Below, piece after piece: positions 1 through 7,964 of a DNA stretch of 48,065 nt (position 1 is the stretch's first letter; every line of letters begins with the position of its first letter). Below the pieces are notes generated by a model. That model was not told the origin of the DNA. It searched no databases and saw only the letters and a list, made by a program, of their open reading frames with translations. Origin of the DNA: Candidatus Parcubacteria bacterium (GTDB lineage Bacteria > Patescibacteriota > Minisyncoccia > Phycocordibacterales > UBA2100); the NCBI GenBank assembly GCA_003599175.1, contig QZIY01000023.1, forward strand, positions 1-48,065, read 5' to 3'. The translations under genes and the position numbers were made by a program.

Positions 1-219
1 GGTCACGGAACTTCGTCTCGACCTCATCGTGCCGGGAGGCACGCTTCGGTCTCCGACTTGTCCCGCGCCTCGAAAATTCCGGCTCTCGACTTGGGCACCA
101 GGGTTATTTGATGGGCTCTAAGAGCCAAGGGGCAGGTTGTCCACATGAACATCCTTGTTGACCTCGCCTTAATATGGAATACACTCACCTCATATTCATA
201 AGTCGCGTGCATTAATTGT
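1..219. other. Unassigned leading region
   Basis: I find no convincing gene here. Short hairpins are visible: GTGCC-GGGA-GGCAC near 29-42 and GGCTCT-A-AGAGCC near 114-126. A plus-strand frame open from the window edge stops at 119-121 and a minus-strand frame covers 24-212, but neither resembles a family I know. It could be the tail of a gene or a structured RNA cut by the window edge. Confidence 0.3.
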
Positions 220-741
220 ATGAGTGAACGTATATATCAAGTTGTTATTGGCGTTCTGGTTCTCGTCGTCCTTGTCGGTGGATGGATGATGATCGCGGGC
301 AAGCGAGCGAAGCCGTCGACCACGATGGCTCCTGTCTCGACGACCGAAGAGAAGGAAGAAGTTTCGGGCGAAGAAAAGTCCGATGCAAAGCCTTCTGAAG
401 CTGCGTCTCCAGCTGCGCCTTCAAAGCCAGCATCCGGCGAAGCAGTCAAAGTCGTTGATCAGACAGCAGGAAAGATGGTCGCTGTTGAATCCGTCACGCT
501 TAAGAATCGTGGATGGGTCGCGATCGAAGATGATAAGGAGTGGATCTTGGGTGCCGCTCGTCTCGAGGCAGGTACACATGAAGATGTCGAAGTCGAACTT
601 CTCCGCGCAACGGTGAAAGGGGGAACCTACAAGGCGATTCTCTTTGTCGATGACGGCGATGGCAAATTCGACATGCACAAGGACACGGTGATTAAAAACT
701 CTGATGGAAGCACCCTCAGCGCTGCATTCATCACTAAATAA
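220..741 (+). CDS. Membrane-anchored DUF7282-like protein
   Basis: A 173-aa protein. Residues about 6-26 form one hydrophobic segment (IYQVVIGVLVLVVLVGGWMM), followed by a low-complexity Ser/Glu/Pro/Ala linker to about residue 75 and then a compact beta-rich domain. That domain has the pattern seen in DUF7282-type extracytoplasmic domains (VDQ...V.V.SV.L...GWVAI... followed by LFVDDGDGKFD). The likely topology is an N-terminal anchor with the domain outside the membrane. The function is unknown. The next gene, also secreted, starts 8 bp after the stop, so the two may be cotranscribed. The Asp-rich DDGDGKFD stretch could bind calcium, which is inference only. Confidence 0.7.
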   Translation: MSERIYQVVIGVLVLVVLVGGWMMIAGKRAKPSTTMAPVSTTEEKEEVSGEEKSDAKPSEAASPAAPSKPASGEAVKVVDQTAGKMVAVESVTLKNRGWVAIEDDKEWILGAARLEAGTHEDVEVELLRATVKGGTYKAILFVDDGDGKFDMHKDTVIKNSDGSTLSAAFITK

Positions 742-749
742 AAAAGCTT

Positions 750-1184
750 ATGTTGAGCAGATCTTTTACCGCTGGCGCGGTAGTAGGTCTCCTCGCTGCG
801 CTTGCCTTCGCCCTTCCGGCGGCGGCAAGCGCCAGCGTTTGGGACTACAGCGGCCCCAGCGTCTTTGACGGCGGATCGTACTGCGTCAATTACGGATATT
901 CCAACTTCGGCGGCTGCGGAGGCGGTTACAGCTATCCGTACATACAGCAGAATTACGGCGGATACGGCAGCTATGGGTATAGCAGCAGCGGCTACAGTAG
1001 CTACGGCTATTCATCCTACGGCTACGATTACTACCCGCAACCGGGCTACTATTATCAGCCGCAGTACTATCAACCCATTGGCTATTACCCACAGCCTGAC
1101 TATTCGTACAGCTACGGCAACTACGGCGGACCGATCGTGATGGTAAACAGTGGTGTGTACTACGGTGACCCGTTTTGGTACTAA
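750..1184 (+). CDS. Secreted Tyr/Gly-rich low-complexity protein
   Basis: A 144-aa protein. Residues 1-28 form a clear signal peptide ending in an Ala-rich c-region (LPAAASAS). The mature part is almost entirely Tyr, Gly, Ser, Pro and Gln, with repeated GYSSYGY units and YYPQPGYYYQPQYYQ stretches plus two Cys near its start. No enzymatic domain is visible. Such composition suits a self-assembling or adhesive surface polymer, which is inference. It lies 8 bp behind the DUF7282-like gene and its stop codon overlaps the stop of the convergent ClpP-like gene by 4 bp. Confidence 0.7.
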   Translation: MLSRSFTAGAVVGLLAALAFALPAAASASVWDYSGPSVFDGGSYCVNYGYSNFGGCGGGYSYPYIQQNYGGYGSYGYSSSGYSSYGYSSYGYDYYPQPGYYYQPQYYQPIGYYPQPDYSYSYGNYGGPIVMVNSGVYYGDPFWY

Positions 1185-1735
1185 GTTTTAGACCCAAAAC
1201 CGATCCCGCGATCTTGTTGCTCTAGCGGCAATTTCTCGACGATGGAATGACAGAGGCCAAAGTCTTTGGCCTCTGTTGTTTTCATAATCTTGGATCGACG
1301 GAGCATACCGGCAACGACCTCTGTGTCGTTGCCCGTTTCGCGCGCGATGATGTAGATCATGTCGTGTAGCTCGCGTTTGAAGACGGCGATCGCTTCCTCG
1401 TGCGCATGGATCGGCGCGGTGGGATCGGTGATCGTATAGCGGCCTTCGTGGAAGAAAAACTGGCATCCCTCGATAATGGTGCGCTTTTGCCCACCTAGAA
1501 AAGCGAGAATCGCCGCCGCATCGACTTCGCCGAATCCGATAGTCTCGACCTCGAAGGGAAGTGCCTTGAGATAGGTATGCAAATTGATACCCGCGCCGAT
1601 ATCGCCGCCGCCTGCGGCGATCAGAAAACGCAGTCGATCAATCGGCTTTGAATACAGCTCGCCGTTGAGCCACCTGATCGCGTCCTGTACCTCGCGTTTG
1701 TCGACATTGCCCGTGAGCGCGTACCAAATTTCCAT
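1181..1735 (-). CDS. ClpP-fold protein lacking the catalytic serine
   Basis: A 184-aa protein with the ClpP/crotonase-like fold: an AAGGGDIGAG glycine motif at residues 40-49 corresponds to the ClpP SGG motif, followed by the segment where ClpP has GQAASMGAFL. Here that segment reads GEVDAAAILAFL, so the nucleophile position is Ala75 instead of Ser. The His of the triad is kept as His96 (FFFHEG). Length is close to ClpP (about 195 aa). The family assignment is firm; loss of proteolysis is inferred from the missing Ser. It could be a structural or regulatory ClpP-like ring or a scaffold. It is divergent from lexA and convergent with the Tyr-rich gene. Confidence 0.75.
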   Translation of the reverse strand: MEIWYALTGNVDKREVQDAIRWLNGELYSKPIDRLRFLIAAGGGDIGAGINLHTYLKALPFEVETIGFGEVDAAAILAFLGGQKRTIIEGCQFFFHEGRYTITDPTAPIHAHEEAIAVFKRELHDMIYIIARETGNDTEVVAGMLRRSKIMKTTEAKDFGLCHSIVEKLPLEQQDRGIGFGSKT

Positions 1736-1802
1736 TCAAATAATTCAGCCATTCGCGAGCTGAATATTTGGTTAAGAAGTTATACACATATGTTCTTCAT
1801 AG

Positions 1803-1833
1803 AGGTGAACTATAGTTCACCTATACTATCCGT
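1803..1833 (+). promoter_or_regulatory. LexA operator and lexA promoter
   Basis: A perfect 20-bp palindrome, AGGTGAACTATAGTTCACCT (1803-1822), contains GAAC-N4-GTTC as in Gram-positive-type SOS boxes. It abuts the -10 element TATACT (1822-1827), which is followed after 6 nt by the lexA ATG. A repressor bound here would cover the promoter spacer, so autoregulation of lexA-dinB is the natural reading. Confidence 0.85.
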
Positions 1834-2406
1834 ATGTCGCGCGCGCATAGAGATAAGATCATTTCCTTTTATAAGCGGCATCGGAGAATGCCAGGGTACG
1901 TAGAGATCATGGAGCTCACGGGCTTCCGCTCCAAAAATGCGGTTTTTAAGCTCCTGGAGCGCATGGTAGACGACGGACTCATCGCCAAGGACTCACGGGG
2001 CCGTATAAGCCCCAAACAGCTCCATACGGGCGTTCCGCTCCTCGGCCTCGTCGAGGCAGGGTTTCCGTCGGCTGCCGAGGAAGAACTCCTCGATGTGATG
2101 GATTTTGATGAGTACCTCGTGCCCAATAAAGAGTCGACCTACATCCTCAAGGTCAAGGGCGATTCAATGATCGACGCGGGCATTCATCCGGGCGATATGG
2201 TCGTGGTCGAACGGCGGGCGCAGTACAAGCCGGGACAAATCGTGGTTGCCATGGTCGACGGCGAGTACACGATGAAATACCTGCGCCGCGATAGAAAGAC
2301 AGGACAACACTATCTCGAGCCGGGCAATCCAAAATACAAGCCTATCTATCCGCGGGAGAGTTTTCGCGTTGAGGCACTGGTTACTGCCGTTGTGCGCAAA
2401 TATTGA
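1834..2406 (+). CDS. lexA: LexA repressor (SOS regulator)
   Basis: A 190-aa LexA. The N-terminal winged helix (residues about 1-60, including a GFRSKNAVFKLLERMVDDGLI recognition region) binds the SOS box. The C-terminal S24 peptidase domain follows. Visible autocleavage elements are the Ala75-Gly76 bond (VEAGFP), Ser111 (KGDSM) and Lys148 (TMKYL). RecA-stimulated self-cleavage would derepress the SOS genes. It sits directly behind a perfect GAAC-N4-GTTC palindrome and one base before the dinB start, so it is the first gene of a self-regulated lexA-dinB unit. The start is set by TATACT-N6-ATG, which predicts a leaderless mRNA. Confidence 0.95.
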   Translation: MSRAHRDKIISFYKRHRRMPGYVEIMELTGFRSKNAVFKLLERMVDDGLIAKDSRGRISPKQLHTGVPLLGLVEAGFPSAAEEELLDVMDFDEYLVPNKESTYILKVKGDSMIDAGIHPGDMVVVERRAQYKPGQIVVAMVDGEYTMKYLRRDRKTGQHYLEPGNPKYKPIYPRESFRVEALVTAVVRKY

Positions 2407-2407
2407 T

Positions 2408-3715
2408 ATGACCTGGGGTTACTCGAGATCATTCCCGCGCGCAATTCTTCACGTCGATGGCGATTCTTTTTTTGCGGGCGTGGAAGTGGCCAAAAACCCG
2501 CACTTACGCGGAAAGCCGGTGATTACCGGCAAGGAGCGAGGCATTGTCTCCGCGATGACGCCAGAGGTGAAGAAGGCGGGCGTGAAGCGCGGGATGAAAT
2601 TGCACGAAGCGCAGAAGCTCTGTCCGGATGCGGTCATCTTGCCGTCGGATTATGAGACGTACTCACTCTTTTCGGAGCGCATGTATCGAATAGTGCGGCG
2701 CTACACGCCCGATGTGGAGGAATATTCGATCGATGAGTGTTTCGCCGATCTCACGGGCCTTCGCCGCGCACTCAATATGAGCTATCCGCAGATGGCGGAG
2801 CGGATTCAAGAAGATCTCAATCGCGAGCTCGGGATGACTTTCTCGGTCGGGCTTTCCGCCACCAAGACGCTCGCAAAGATGGGGTCGCGATGGAAGAAGC
2901 CCGCCGGGCTTACGATCATCTCGCTTTCTGATAGCGCAAAATTCCTGAAGCAACTCCCCATCAAAGAAGTGTGGGGCATTGGGCCCAACACGGCCGCCTA
3001 TCTCCAGAAATATGGCATCAGAACAGCGCTCGATTTTGCGGAGAAAGACCAAGTGTGGGTCCGCAAGTTGCTTAGTAAGCCATATCTCGAGATTTGGAAG
3101 GAATTGAATGGAGAAGTGGCGCTCGAACTCGATGCAAAGGGACGAGAATCGTACCAATCGATCAGCAAAACGAAAACCTTTACCCCGCCCTCGACCGATC
3201 CCGCATTTGTCTACTCGCAGCTTTCGAAAAATGTCGAGAATGCGTGCATCAAGGCGCGCAGGTGGAAGCTCGCGACACCTGCGGTATTCTTTTTCCTCAA
3301 AACGCAGGATTTCAAATATCATGGGTACGAGATCAAGCTTCCGCACGCCACGTGCGTACCGCAAGATATTTTGCGGGAAATTGAAAAATATTATCCGCTT
3401 GTATTCAAAAAGGGGACGCAGTATCGCGCGACCGGCATCGTGCTTCTCAAGCTTTCCGATAATACATCGGCGCAGCTCGATCTTTTTGGAGCAGTAGAGG
3501 AGTCGGAGGGATTTAAGCGCGTGTTTGAAAGTGTGGACGCGATTTCAGAGAAATATGGCAAGCATTCGATCTTCCTCGGATCGAGTTTTAGGGCGATGCG
3601 CTTCGGCGCGCACCTTGGTGCACGGGGAGATACACCCTACCGTACGAAGGAGCTTTTCAAGGGCGAAACTTTCCGCCGTCGGCTCAATATCCCGATGATG
3701 GGAGAGGTCAGTTGA
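2408..3715 (+). CDS. dinB: Y-family DNA polymerase IV (translesion)
   Basis: A 435-aa Y-family polymerase. The first metal-binding/steric-gate motif is HVDGDSFFAGVE (near residue 16) and the catalytic acidic pair sits in YSIDECFADLTG (near residue 105). Helix-hairpin-helix and little-finger domains follow (KEVWGIGPNTAAYLQKYGI). A QLDLF beta-clamp-binding peptide is present in the C-terminal part. It performs error-prone synthesis past lesions. The ATG starts 1 bp after the lexA stop, so it is SOS-controlled by context. An upstream in-frame start (2369) lies inside lexA and is less likely. The last 8 bp overlap the convergent CDF gene. Confidence 0.92.
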   Translation: MTWGYSRSFPRAILHVDGDSFFAGVEVAKNPHLRGKPVITGKERGIVSAMTPEVKKAGVKRGMKLHEAQKLCPDAVILPSDYETYSLFSERMYRIVRRYTPDVEEYSIDECFADLTGLRRALNMSYPQMAERIQEDLNRELGMTFSVGLSATKTLAKMGSRWKKPAGLTIISLSDSAKFLKQLPIKEVWGIGPNTAAYLQKYGIRTALDFAEKDQVWVRKLLSKPYLEIWKELNGEVALELDAKGRESYQSISKTKTFTPPSTDPAFVYSQLSKNVENACIKARRWKLATPAVFFFLKTQDFKYHGYEIKLPHATCVPQDILREIEKYYPLVFKKGTQYRATGIVLLKLSDNTSAQLDLFGAVEESEGFKRVFESVDAISEKYGKHSIFLGSSFRAMRFGAHLGARGDTPYRTKELFKGETFRRRLNIPMMGEVS

Positions 3716-4715
3716 TCTCGATATCGATGTGGCGGATGGAAGGGAAGGTGGCGCGGATGTTTTTCTCGATCTCGTCGATCTTGCGGCCCATGAGGCGCGG
3801 TACGCGATCAGCATATTCGGCGGCGAAACGCTTGAAGAGTTCGAAATCGTTTTTTACCTCGTCGTACTGATCACGCATCGCGGTACCGCCATATGCCGCT
3901 CGCGCCAGGGAGTCGCCATTAAACTCCACTTCGCAGGTAATTCGGTACGAATTCCATCCCACCGCAGCCGACTTAAGTTCGGTGACGCGCTCGATAGCGG
4001 GATCTGCATTGAGGAATTCGATCACCGCGTCCTGCATTTCTTGAGGCATTGAGCGTCCAACGAGATACCCACGATTTCTGATAATAAGGACGATCGCGCT
4101 TCCACCAAGTAACGCAGCGATCACGAGTGAGCCGAGAGCGTCCCAGACCGTGTTGTTCGTAATATACGCGAGCACAATCGCTACAATCGCGACGGCAACG
4201 CCCAAGATGGCTACTAAATCTTCGAGAAGTACAGCGAGCGTGGTTGAGTCAGCCGCTTTCAATTGTTCTCTGACGGACAAGCCAGCGAACTGCCATCGAA
4301 TCTCACGCACGGCAATATAAAATGTGTAGCATTCAGCGATGCTGGCGAACACCAACACCGCGACGACAATCCAGTTGAACTCAATGGGCTCCGGGTGGAT
4401 AAATGACATGAAACCGTGATAGGCGGTAAAGCCAGCACCTAAAAAGAAAATACCGCATGCTGAAATGAGCGCCCAGAAAAAGCGCTCGTTACCGTAACCG
4501 TACTCGAATTTGTCATCAGCCTTTTTGAGAGAGCGCCGCAAGCCAATGAGAAGCAGCACTTGGTTCAGGGTGTCGGCAGTGCTGTGGATCGCTTCGGAGA
4601 GTAAAACGCTTGAGCCGGACACAGCGGCAGCAATAAATTTGGCGATTGTTACGAGCGTGTTGCCCACGATCGCGGTTGCTACCGGAAGGAATCCGGAGGT
4701 GTTCTGAAGACTCAT
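3708..4715 (-). CDS. Cation diffusion facilitator (CDF) metal transporter
   Basis: A 335-aa CDF-family transporter. Six membrane segments can be drawn in the first about 210 residues. TM2 carries HSTADTLNQ (the HxxxD metal site) and TM5 carries EDLVAILG. The soluble C-terminal domain (about 215-335) has the ferredoxin-like pattern and ends in IRHIDIEIN. It probably exports Zn2+, Mn2+ or Fe2+ by proton antiport; the metal cannot be read from sequence. ATG 4715 is chosen over upstream in-frame starts because TATACT lies 6 nt before it. It is convergent with and overlaps dinB by 8 bp. Confidence 0.88.
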   Translation of the reverse strand: MSLQNTSGFLPVATAIVGNTLVTIAKFIAAAVSGSSVLLSEAIHSTADTLNQVLLLIGLRRSLKKADDKFEYGYGNERFFWALISACGIFFLGAGFTAYHGFMSFIHPEPIEFNWIVVAVLVFASIAECYTFYIAVREIRWQFAGLSVREQLKAADSTTLAVLLEDLVAILGVAVAIVAIVLAYITNNTVWDALGSLVIAALLGGSAIVLIIRNRGYLVGRSMPQEMQDAVIEFLNADPAIERVTELKSAAVGWNSYRITCEVEFNGDSLARAAYGGTAMRDQYDEVKNDFELFKRFAAEYADRVPRLMGRKIDEIEKNIRATFPSIRHIDIEIN

Positions 4716-4727
4716 AGGGACAGTATA
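4716..4727 (-). promoter_or_regulatory. Leaderless-type promoter of the CDF gene
   Basis: Minus-strand TATACT (4722-4727) followed by 6 nt and ATG 4715. Transcription would begin at or within a few bases of the start codon. Confidence 0.6.
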
Positions 4728-4998
4728 CAAAAATGGTTGCGCCGCGCTGGCCGGCAACAATGAATGCTGTTCCGGTCGGAGGCATTGTGCAGTGTTCTTT
4801 TGCTTGCCGAAGCCTTTTTCGCATATCCATGAAAAAAGTCAAAGCGTCCGCTTTTGTCGGGATACAGTAGGCCCGAAATCGCCCACCTGGAAGGCCTCGG
4901 CATCGGTACGCGTGACCTTCATGTACGAAGCATCGCGGGTCAGCATGAATGATGAATGAATCGCCGTGTAGAAAACGGTGATGCAGCGCCTCAGATCG
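4728..4998. other. Intergenic stretch with one possible small ORF
   Basis: About 270 bp between the CDF gene and the surface-protein gene, which are both on the minus strand. Apart from a 35-codon minus-strand ORF at 4839-4946 I see no gene, strong hairpin or repeat. It may hold the 3' UTR of the surface-protein mRNA. Confidence 0.4.
4839..4946 (-). CDS. Possible small ORF (35 aa)
   Basis: ATG 4946 to TGA 4839-4841 encodes a 35-aa peptide beginning MLTRDASYMKVTRTDAEAF. Its composition is protein-like rather than shadow-like, and the frame stays open upstream to the end of the preceding gene. I do not recognise it. It could be a real small protein or the remnant of a longer gene; there is no clear SD. 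Confidence 0.2.
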   Translation of the reverse strand: MLTRDASYMKVTRTDAEAFQVGDFGPTVSRQKRTL

Positions 4999-7884
4999 TT
5001 AGCGCTGCCTGCGGCGTGATCTGCAGGCCACTATGAGCGCGTACCCAATCAAAAAGATGATACCCAAGAGTGTCAGCGTGCGGCTTACGGCTTGTTCCGA
5101 GCCTGCTGCGGCCGCCGCCTGCGTCTTGGAGTCTGTGATCGGCTTCCCGTTCACGCGAATGTTGTTCCACTGGATATTTTGGAATTTGTCCGCATTGGGA
5201 AGCACGACGCATCTGCCTGCGGGCTTGCCTGCGGAATCTTTGACAGCGCGAATGACCGGCAGATCGGTCGCGGCGAGGACCGCATAGTCAAACGTGCCAC
5301 TTCCGGTGATGTTGTTGAAAAAAATGTCCTTGAGCTTCACGACGCCTGTCGTGGGACCCGTCGCGCCGCCCGTCAGGTTGAATACCGCGCGCGCTTTGCC
5401 GTTGAAGGTAACATCTGAGATGGAAATGTTGGACCCCGATTCTCCGCGGACGAGCGCTCCTATCTTGGGATAAGATGAGTCATTGTCGATCGTTACATTG
5501 CGTACGGTTATATTGCGCGGCGCGGAGAGGTAGAAAATGCCGGAGGAAAGCGGCCCGTAGTATTCGGAAAGATCATAGAGCTTGGCAATGGCGATCTGAT
5601 CGTAGCACCACACACGAGCGGTCGTAGTGGGCGAGATGTAGGAGAAAGCATCAATACCACGATTCTTGACACGCGCGCGATTCAGGGCGCCGCTGTTGGT
5701 GATGCGTGCACCGTCAACGTCGACTGATTGCCGGTCTGGTTCGGAAGACGCGTCTGCCTTGGTGTTCGAGAATACAAACGGAACTTCGACATCGTCCATC
5801 ACCACGTCGCGGACGATCATACTCGATTGCATCATGTTCGGATCGGCAATAATGTAATGATGATTGGCTTCTATCGAATTTGACGAAATGCCAAATGTGC
5901 TATGCCGCACCGTCAGTCCTTCGATCCTGAGGGCCTCGCACCCCTGCTCGCATTGCACGCCGCGCCCGCCCTGAGTTACCGTATCGAAGACTAGGTTCTT
6001 GATCTCACCGCCGGTGATCTTGTTGTTGCGGGCACCGCGTCCGAAACTGATGCCGTTTTCACCCGGGATATTGCGTCCATCGATGCGCGGATTGTCGTAC
6101 CATACGTTCTCCACCATGATTGGCGCGACGGTCGGCGTGACGTAGAGATTATAGGGGTTCATATTGCCGAATATCGTGCCGTTGTCGCTGTTGCCGGTCA
6201 TGGCAATGTATGAGAAGTTACCGCTGCTGTCTGCGATCCAGCGCAGATGTAGACCAGAGGGCACAGAAAGCACCTGATTGACCGCATAGGATCCCGATTG
6301 CTTCGGAAGATCGAGAATGAATTGTTTGCCGCTCTCGACGCTGCGGCGGATCGCAATCTGGATGACGAGCCAGTCGAGCGTGTCGCTCGCGTCTATGCAT
6401 CGGCTTTTTTTGTAAAAGAGGCTGGAAGGACCATTGAGGTCCCGCGTACCGCAGACGCGCAGCGCTCGCGCCCAGCTGGGAGTACTCGGTGCCGTGATGC
6501 TCGCGATCGGCAGTGCGTCGAGCGGCGGCACGAGGTCCCCGATATCGAAATCATCGATGATCGCGCTGCGAAGCGTGTCGGGCGATGTTGTCTTGTAGAA
6601 TGATCCGAGCGTAATGGGGGAACCGCTGCCGCTATATGTGCCAATGAGCGGGGCGATGGCCTGATAGCGATCCTGCGGCATGACGTGCTCGAGAAACTCG
6701 TGAATGGTCATCTCGGGCGGCCATGACGTATCTATGACGATCGTCATGCGCGCGGTCGCCTCTCCTCTCGGCCCTACGCACGTGACGACATATGTGGTGT
6801 CCGTTTGAGGCGCAACATTGGCCGACCCGGAGGTCGAACCGTTGGTTTGGAAATTGTTGCCCGTGCACATGGTAGCATTGCTCGAAGTCCAAATAAGCGT
6901 TGCCGTTTGGCCGGGCACAACTGACGAAGGAGATGCCGATAGACTTGCGGCGGGTGCTTGCGTATCAGGTACTACCGTCACGCGTTTGCTTGCGCGTTTG
7001 GTACCGCCGGTACCCGTGCATGCGATAGAATATGTGGTCGTTTCGACCGGGTAGACCGACATCGCGCCCTGTGTCGCGCGCGCCGTATTGAAATTGGTCC
7101 CGGTGCATCCGGTAGCATTGATCGCATTCCATGAGATCGTCACGTACTGGCCTTCTGTTATAGAAGGCGGAGTGACGTCAAAGGAAACCACAGGAGATCC
7201 ATCATCGGGTACCAGCGACGGTTCTTGCGGCCTTTGTGCGAGCGCACTGGGCGGAGCCGCATACGTGGCTATCGCGTTTCGCGTGCGGGGACCGACGGCA
7301 CCGAAGCCCGTTGTATCGGGGGATCCGTACGAAGCGATGCCCTGCTCTATCTGGAATTGTTGCACGGCACCTTCCGTGAGCGGGCCGAAGAAGCCGGTGG
7401 CTGCCGTTATGGGTAGGAATGAGTTTATGATGAGAAATGCCTGCAGCTGCAACACATCGGTGCCGCTCATGCCGCGCACGAGCGTGCGTGGTCCCGCCGA
7501 GGCAGGAGAAAAATATTGCGGCGTCGGCTGCGGGATGTATGAAGACGGGTCGGGAGGGCAGATCGCGGCAATGGCGGCGCGTGTTCGCGGTCCCACGGCA
7601 CCGTACCCTGATGTCTCCGGCAAACCCGAAGACACAATGCCCTTCTTTGCTTGAAATTGTCGTACCGCTTGCTCCGTAAAATATCCATAGTAGTTACTGA
7701 TGTATGCCTTATCCAAGAGTCCCTGCGCGGCAAGAAAACGATTGAGCTGCATCACATCGGTGCCCTGCGAGCCGCTTTGGAGCGTCCGGTAAAGATACGG
7801 ACATGTCGTTTGCGCATATGCAGAAGGTACGATACCTGCCATCGTGACCAACGCGAGCGCGATGAAGAGAAATTGCTGAAACAC
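4999..7884 (-). CDS. Large surface protein: PG-binding repeats, Ig-like repeats, beta-helix
   Basis: A 961-aa protein. A signal peptide (residues 1-24, ending SAYAQ) is followed by two peptidoglycan-binding-1-like modules (about 33-110 and 135-210), each with GxxGTDVxQLxxFL and GYFTEQAVRQFQ / GFFGPLTEGAVQQFQ. Two Ig-like modules (about 230-390) follow, each with a SxNAxxCTGxNF motif. A long right-handed beta-helix-like region (about 540-880) comes next, and finally a C-terminal membrane segment with a basic tail (ACRSRRRQR). It is likely anchored in the membrane with the PG modules in the wall and the helix displayed. No catalytic residues were identified. The start codon is GTG 7884, preceded by TACCAT and 6 nt. 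Confidence 0.82.
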   Translation of the reverse strand: MFQQFLFIALALVTMAGIVPSAYAQTTCPYLYRTLQSGSQGTDVMQLNRFLAAQGLLDKAYISNYYGYFTEQAVRQFQAKKGIVSSGLPETSGYGAVGPRTRAAIAAICPPDPSSYIPQPTPQYFSPASAGPRTLVRGMSGTDVLQLQAFLIINSFLPITAATGFFGPLTEGAVQQFQIEQGIASYGSPDTTGFGAVGPRTRNAIATYAAPPSALAQRPQEPSLVPDDGSPVVSFDVTPPSITEGQYVTISWNAINATGCTGTNFNTARATQGAMSVYPVETTTYSIACTGTGGTKRASKRVTVVPDTQAPAASLSASPSSVVPGQTATLIWTSSNATMCTGNNFQTNGSTSGSANVAPQTDTTYVVTCVGPRGEATARMTIVIDTSWPPEMTIHEFLEHVMPQDRYQAIAPLIGTYSGSGSPITLGSFYKTTSPDTLRSAIIDDFDIGDLVPPLDALPIASITAPSTPSWARALRVCGTRDLNGPSSLFYKKSRCIDASDTLDWLVIQIAIRRSVESGKQFILDLPKQSGSYAVNQVLSVPSGLHLRWIADSSGNFSYIAMTGNSDNGTIFGNMNPYNLYVTPTVAPIMVENVWYDNPRIDGRNIPGENGISFGRGARNNKITGGEIKNLVFDTVTQGGRGVQCEQGCEALRIEGLTVRHSTFGISSNSIEANHHYIIADPNMMQSSMIVRDVVMDDVEVPFVFSNTKADASSEPDRQSVDVDGARITNSGALNRARVKNRGIDAFSYISPTTTARVWCYDQIAIAKLYDLSEYYGPLSSGIFYLSAPRNITVRNVTIDNDSSYPKIGALVRGESGSNISISDVTFNGKARAVFNLTGGATGPTTGVVKLKDIFFNNITGSGTFDYAVLAATDLPVIRAVKDSAGKPAGRCVVLPNADKFQNIQWNNIRVNGKPITDSKTQAAAAAGSEQAVSRTLTLLGIIFLIGYALIVACRSRRRQR

Positions 7885-7896
7885 AAAAAAATGGTA
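7885..7896 (-). promoter_or_regulatory. Leaderless-type promoter of the surface-protein gene
   Basis: Minus strand TGG-TACCAT (box 7891-7896), six T residues, then GTG 7884. TGG directly before the box gives an extended -10. Confidence 0.5.
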
Positions 7897-7964
7897 CCAC
7901 GAGATACGTCATTTTCGGACGCTTTCAGCCCCATGTGTTGGTATCGCGGGGAGCGGCAGCGGAT

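Noticed and set aside
1-219. tmRNA, RNase P or SRP RNA at the window start
   Set aside because: Hairpins are present, but none of the conserved sequence motifs of these RNAs could be identified.
2663-3364. Long minus-strand frame opposite dinB
   Set aside because: It is a shadow of the Y-family polymerase gene, with no recognisable motif and unnatural composition (Arg-rich).
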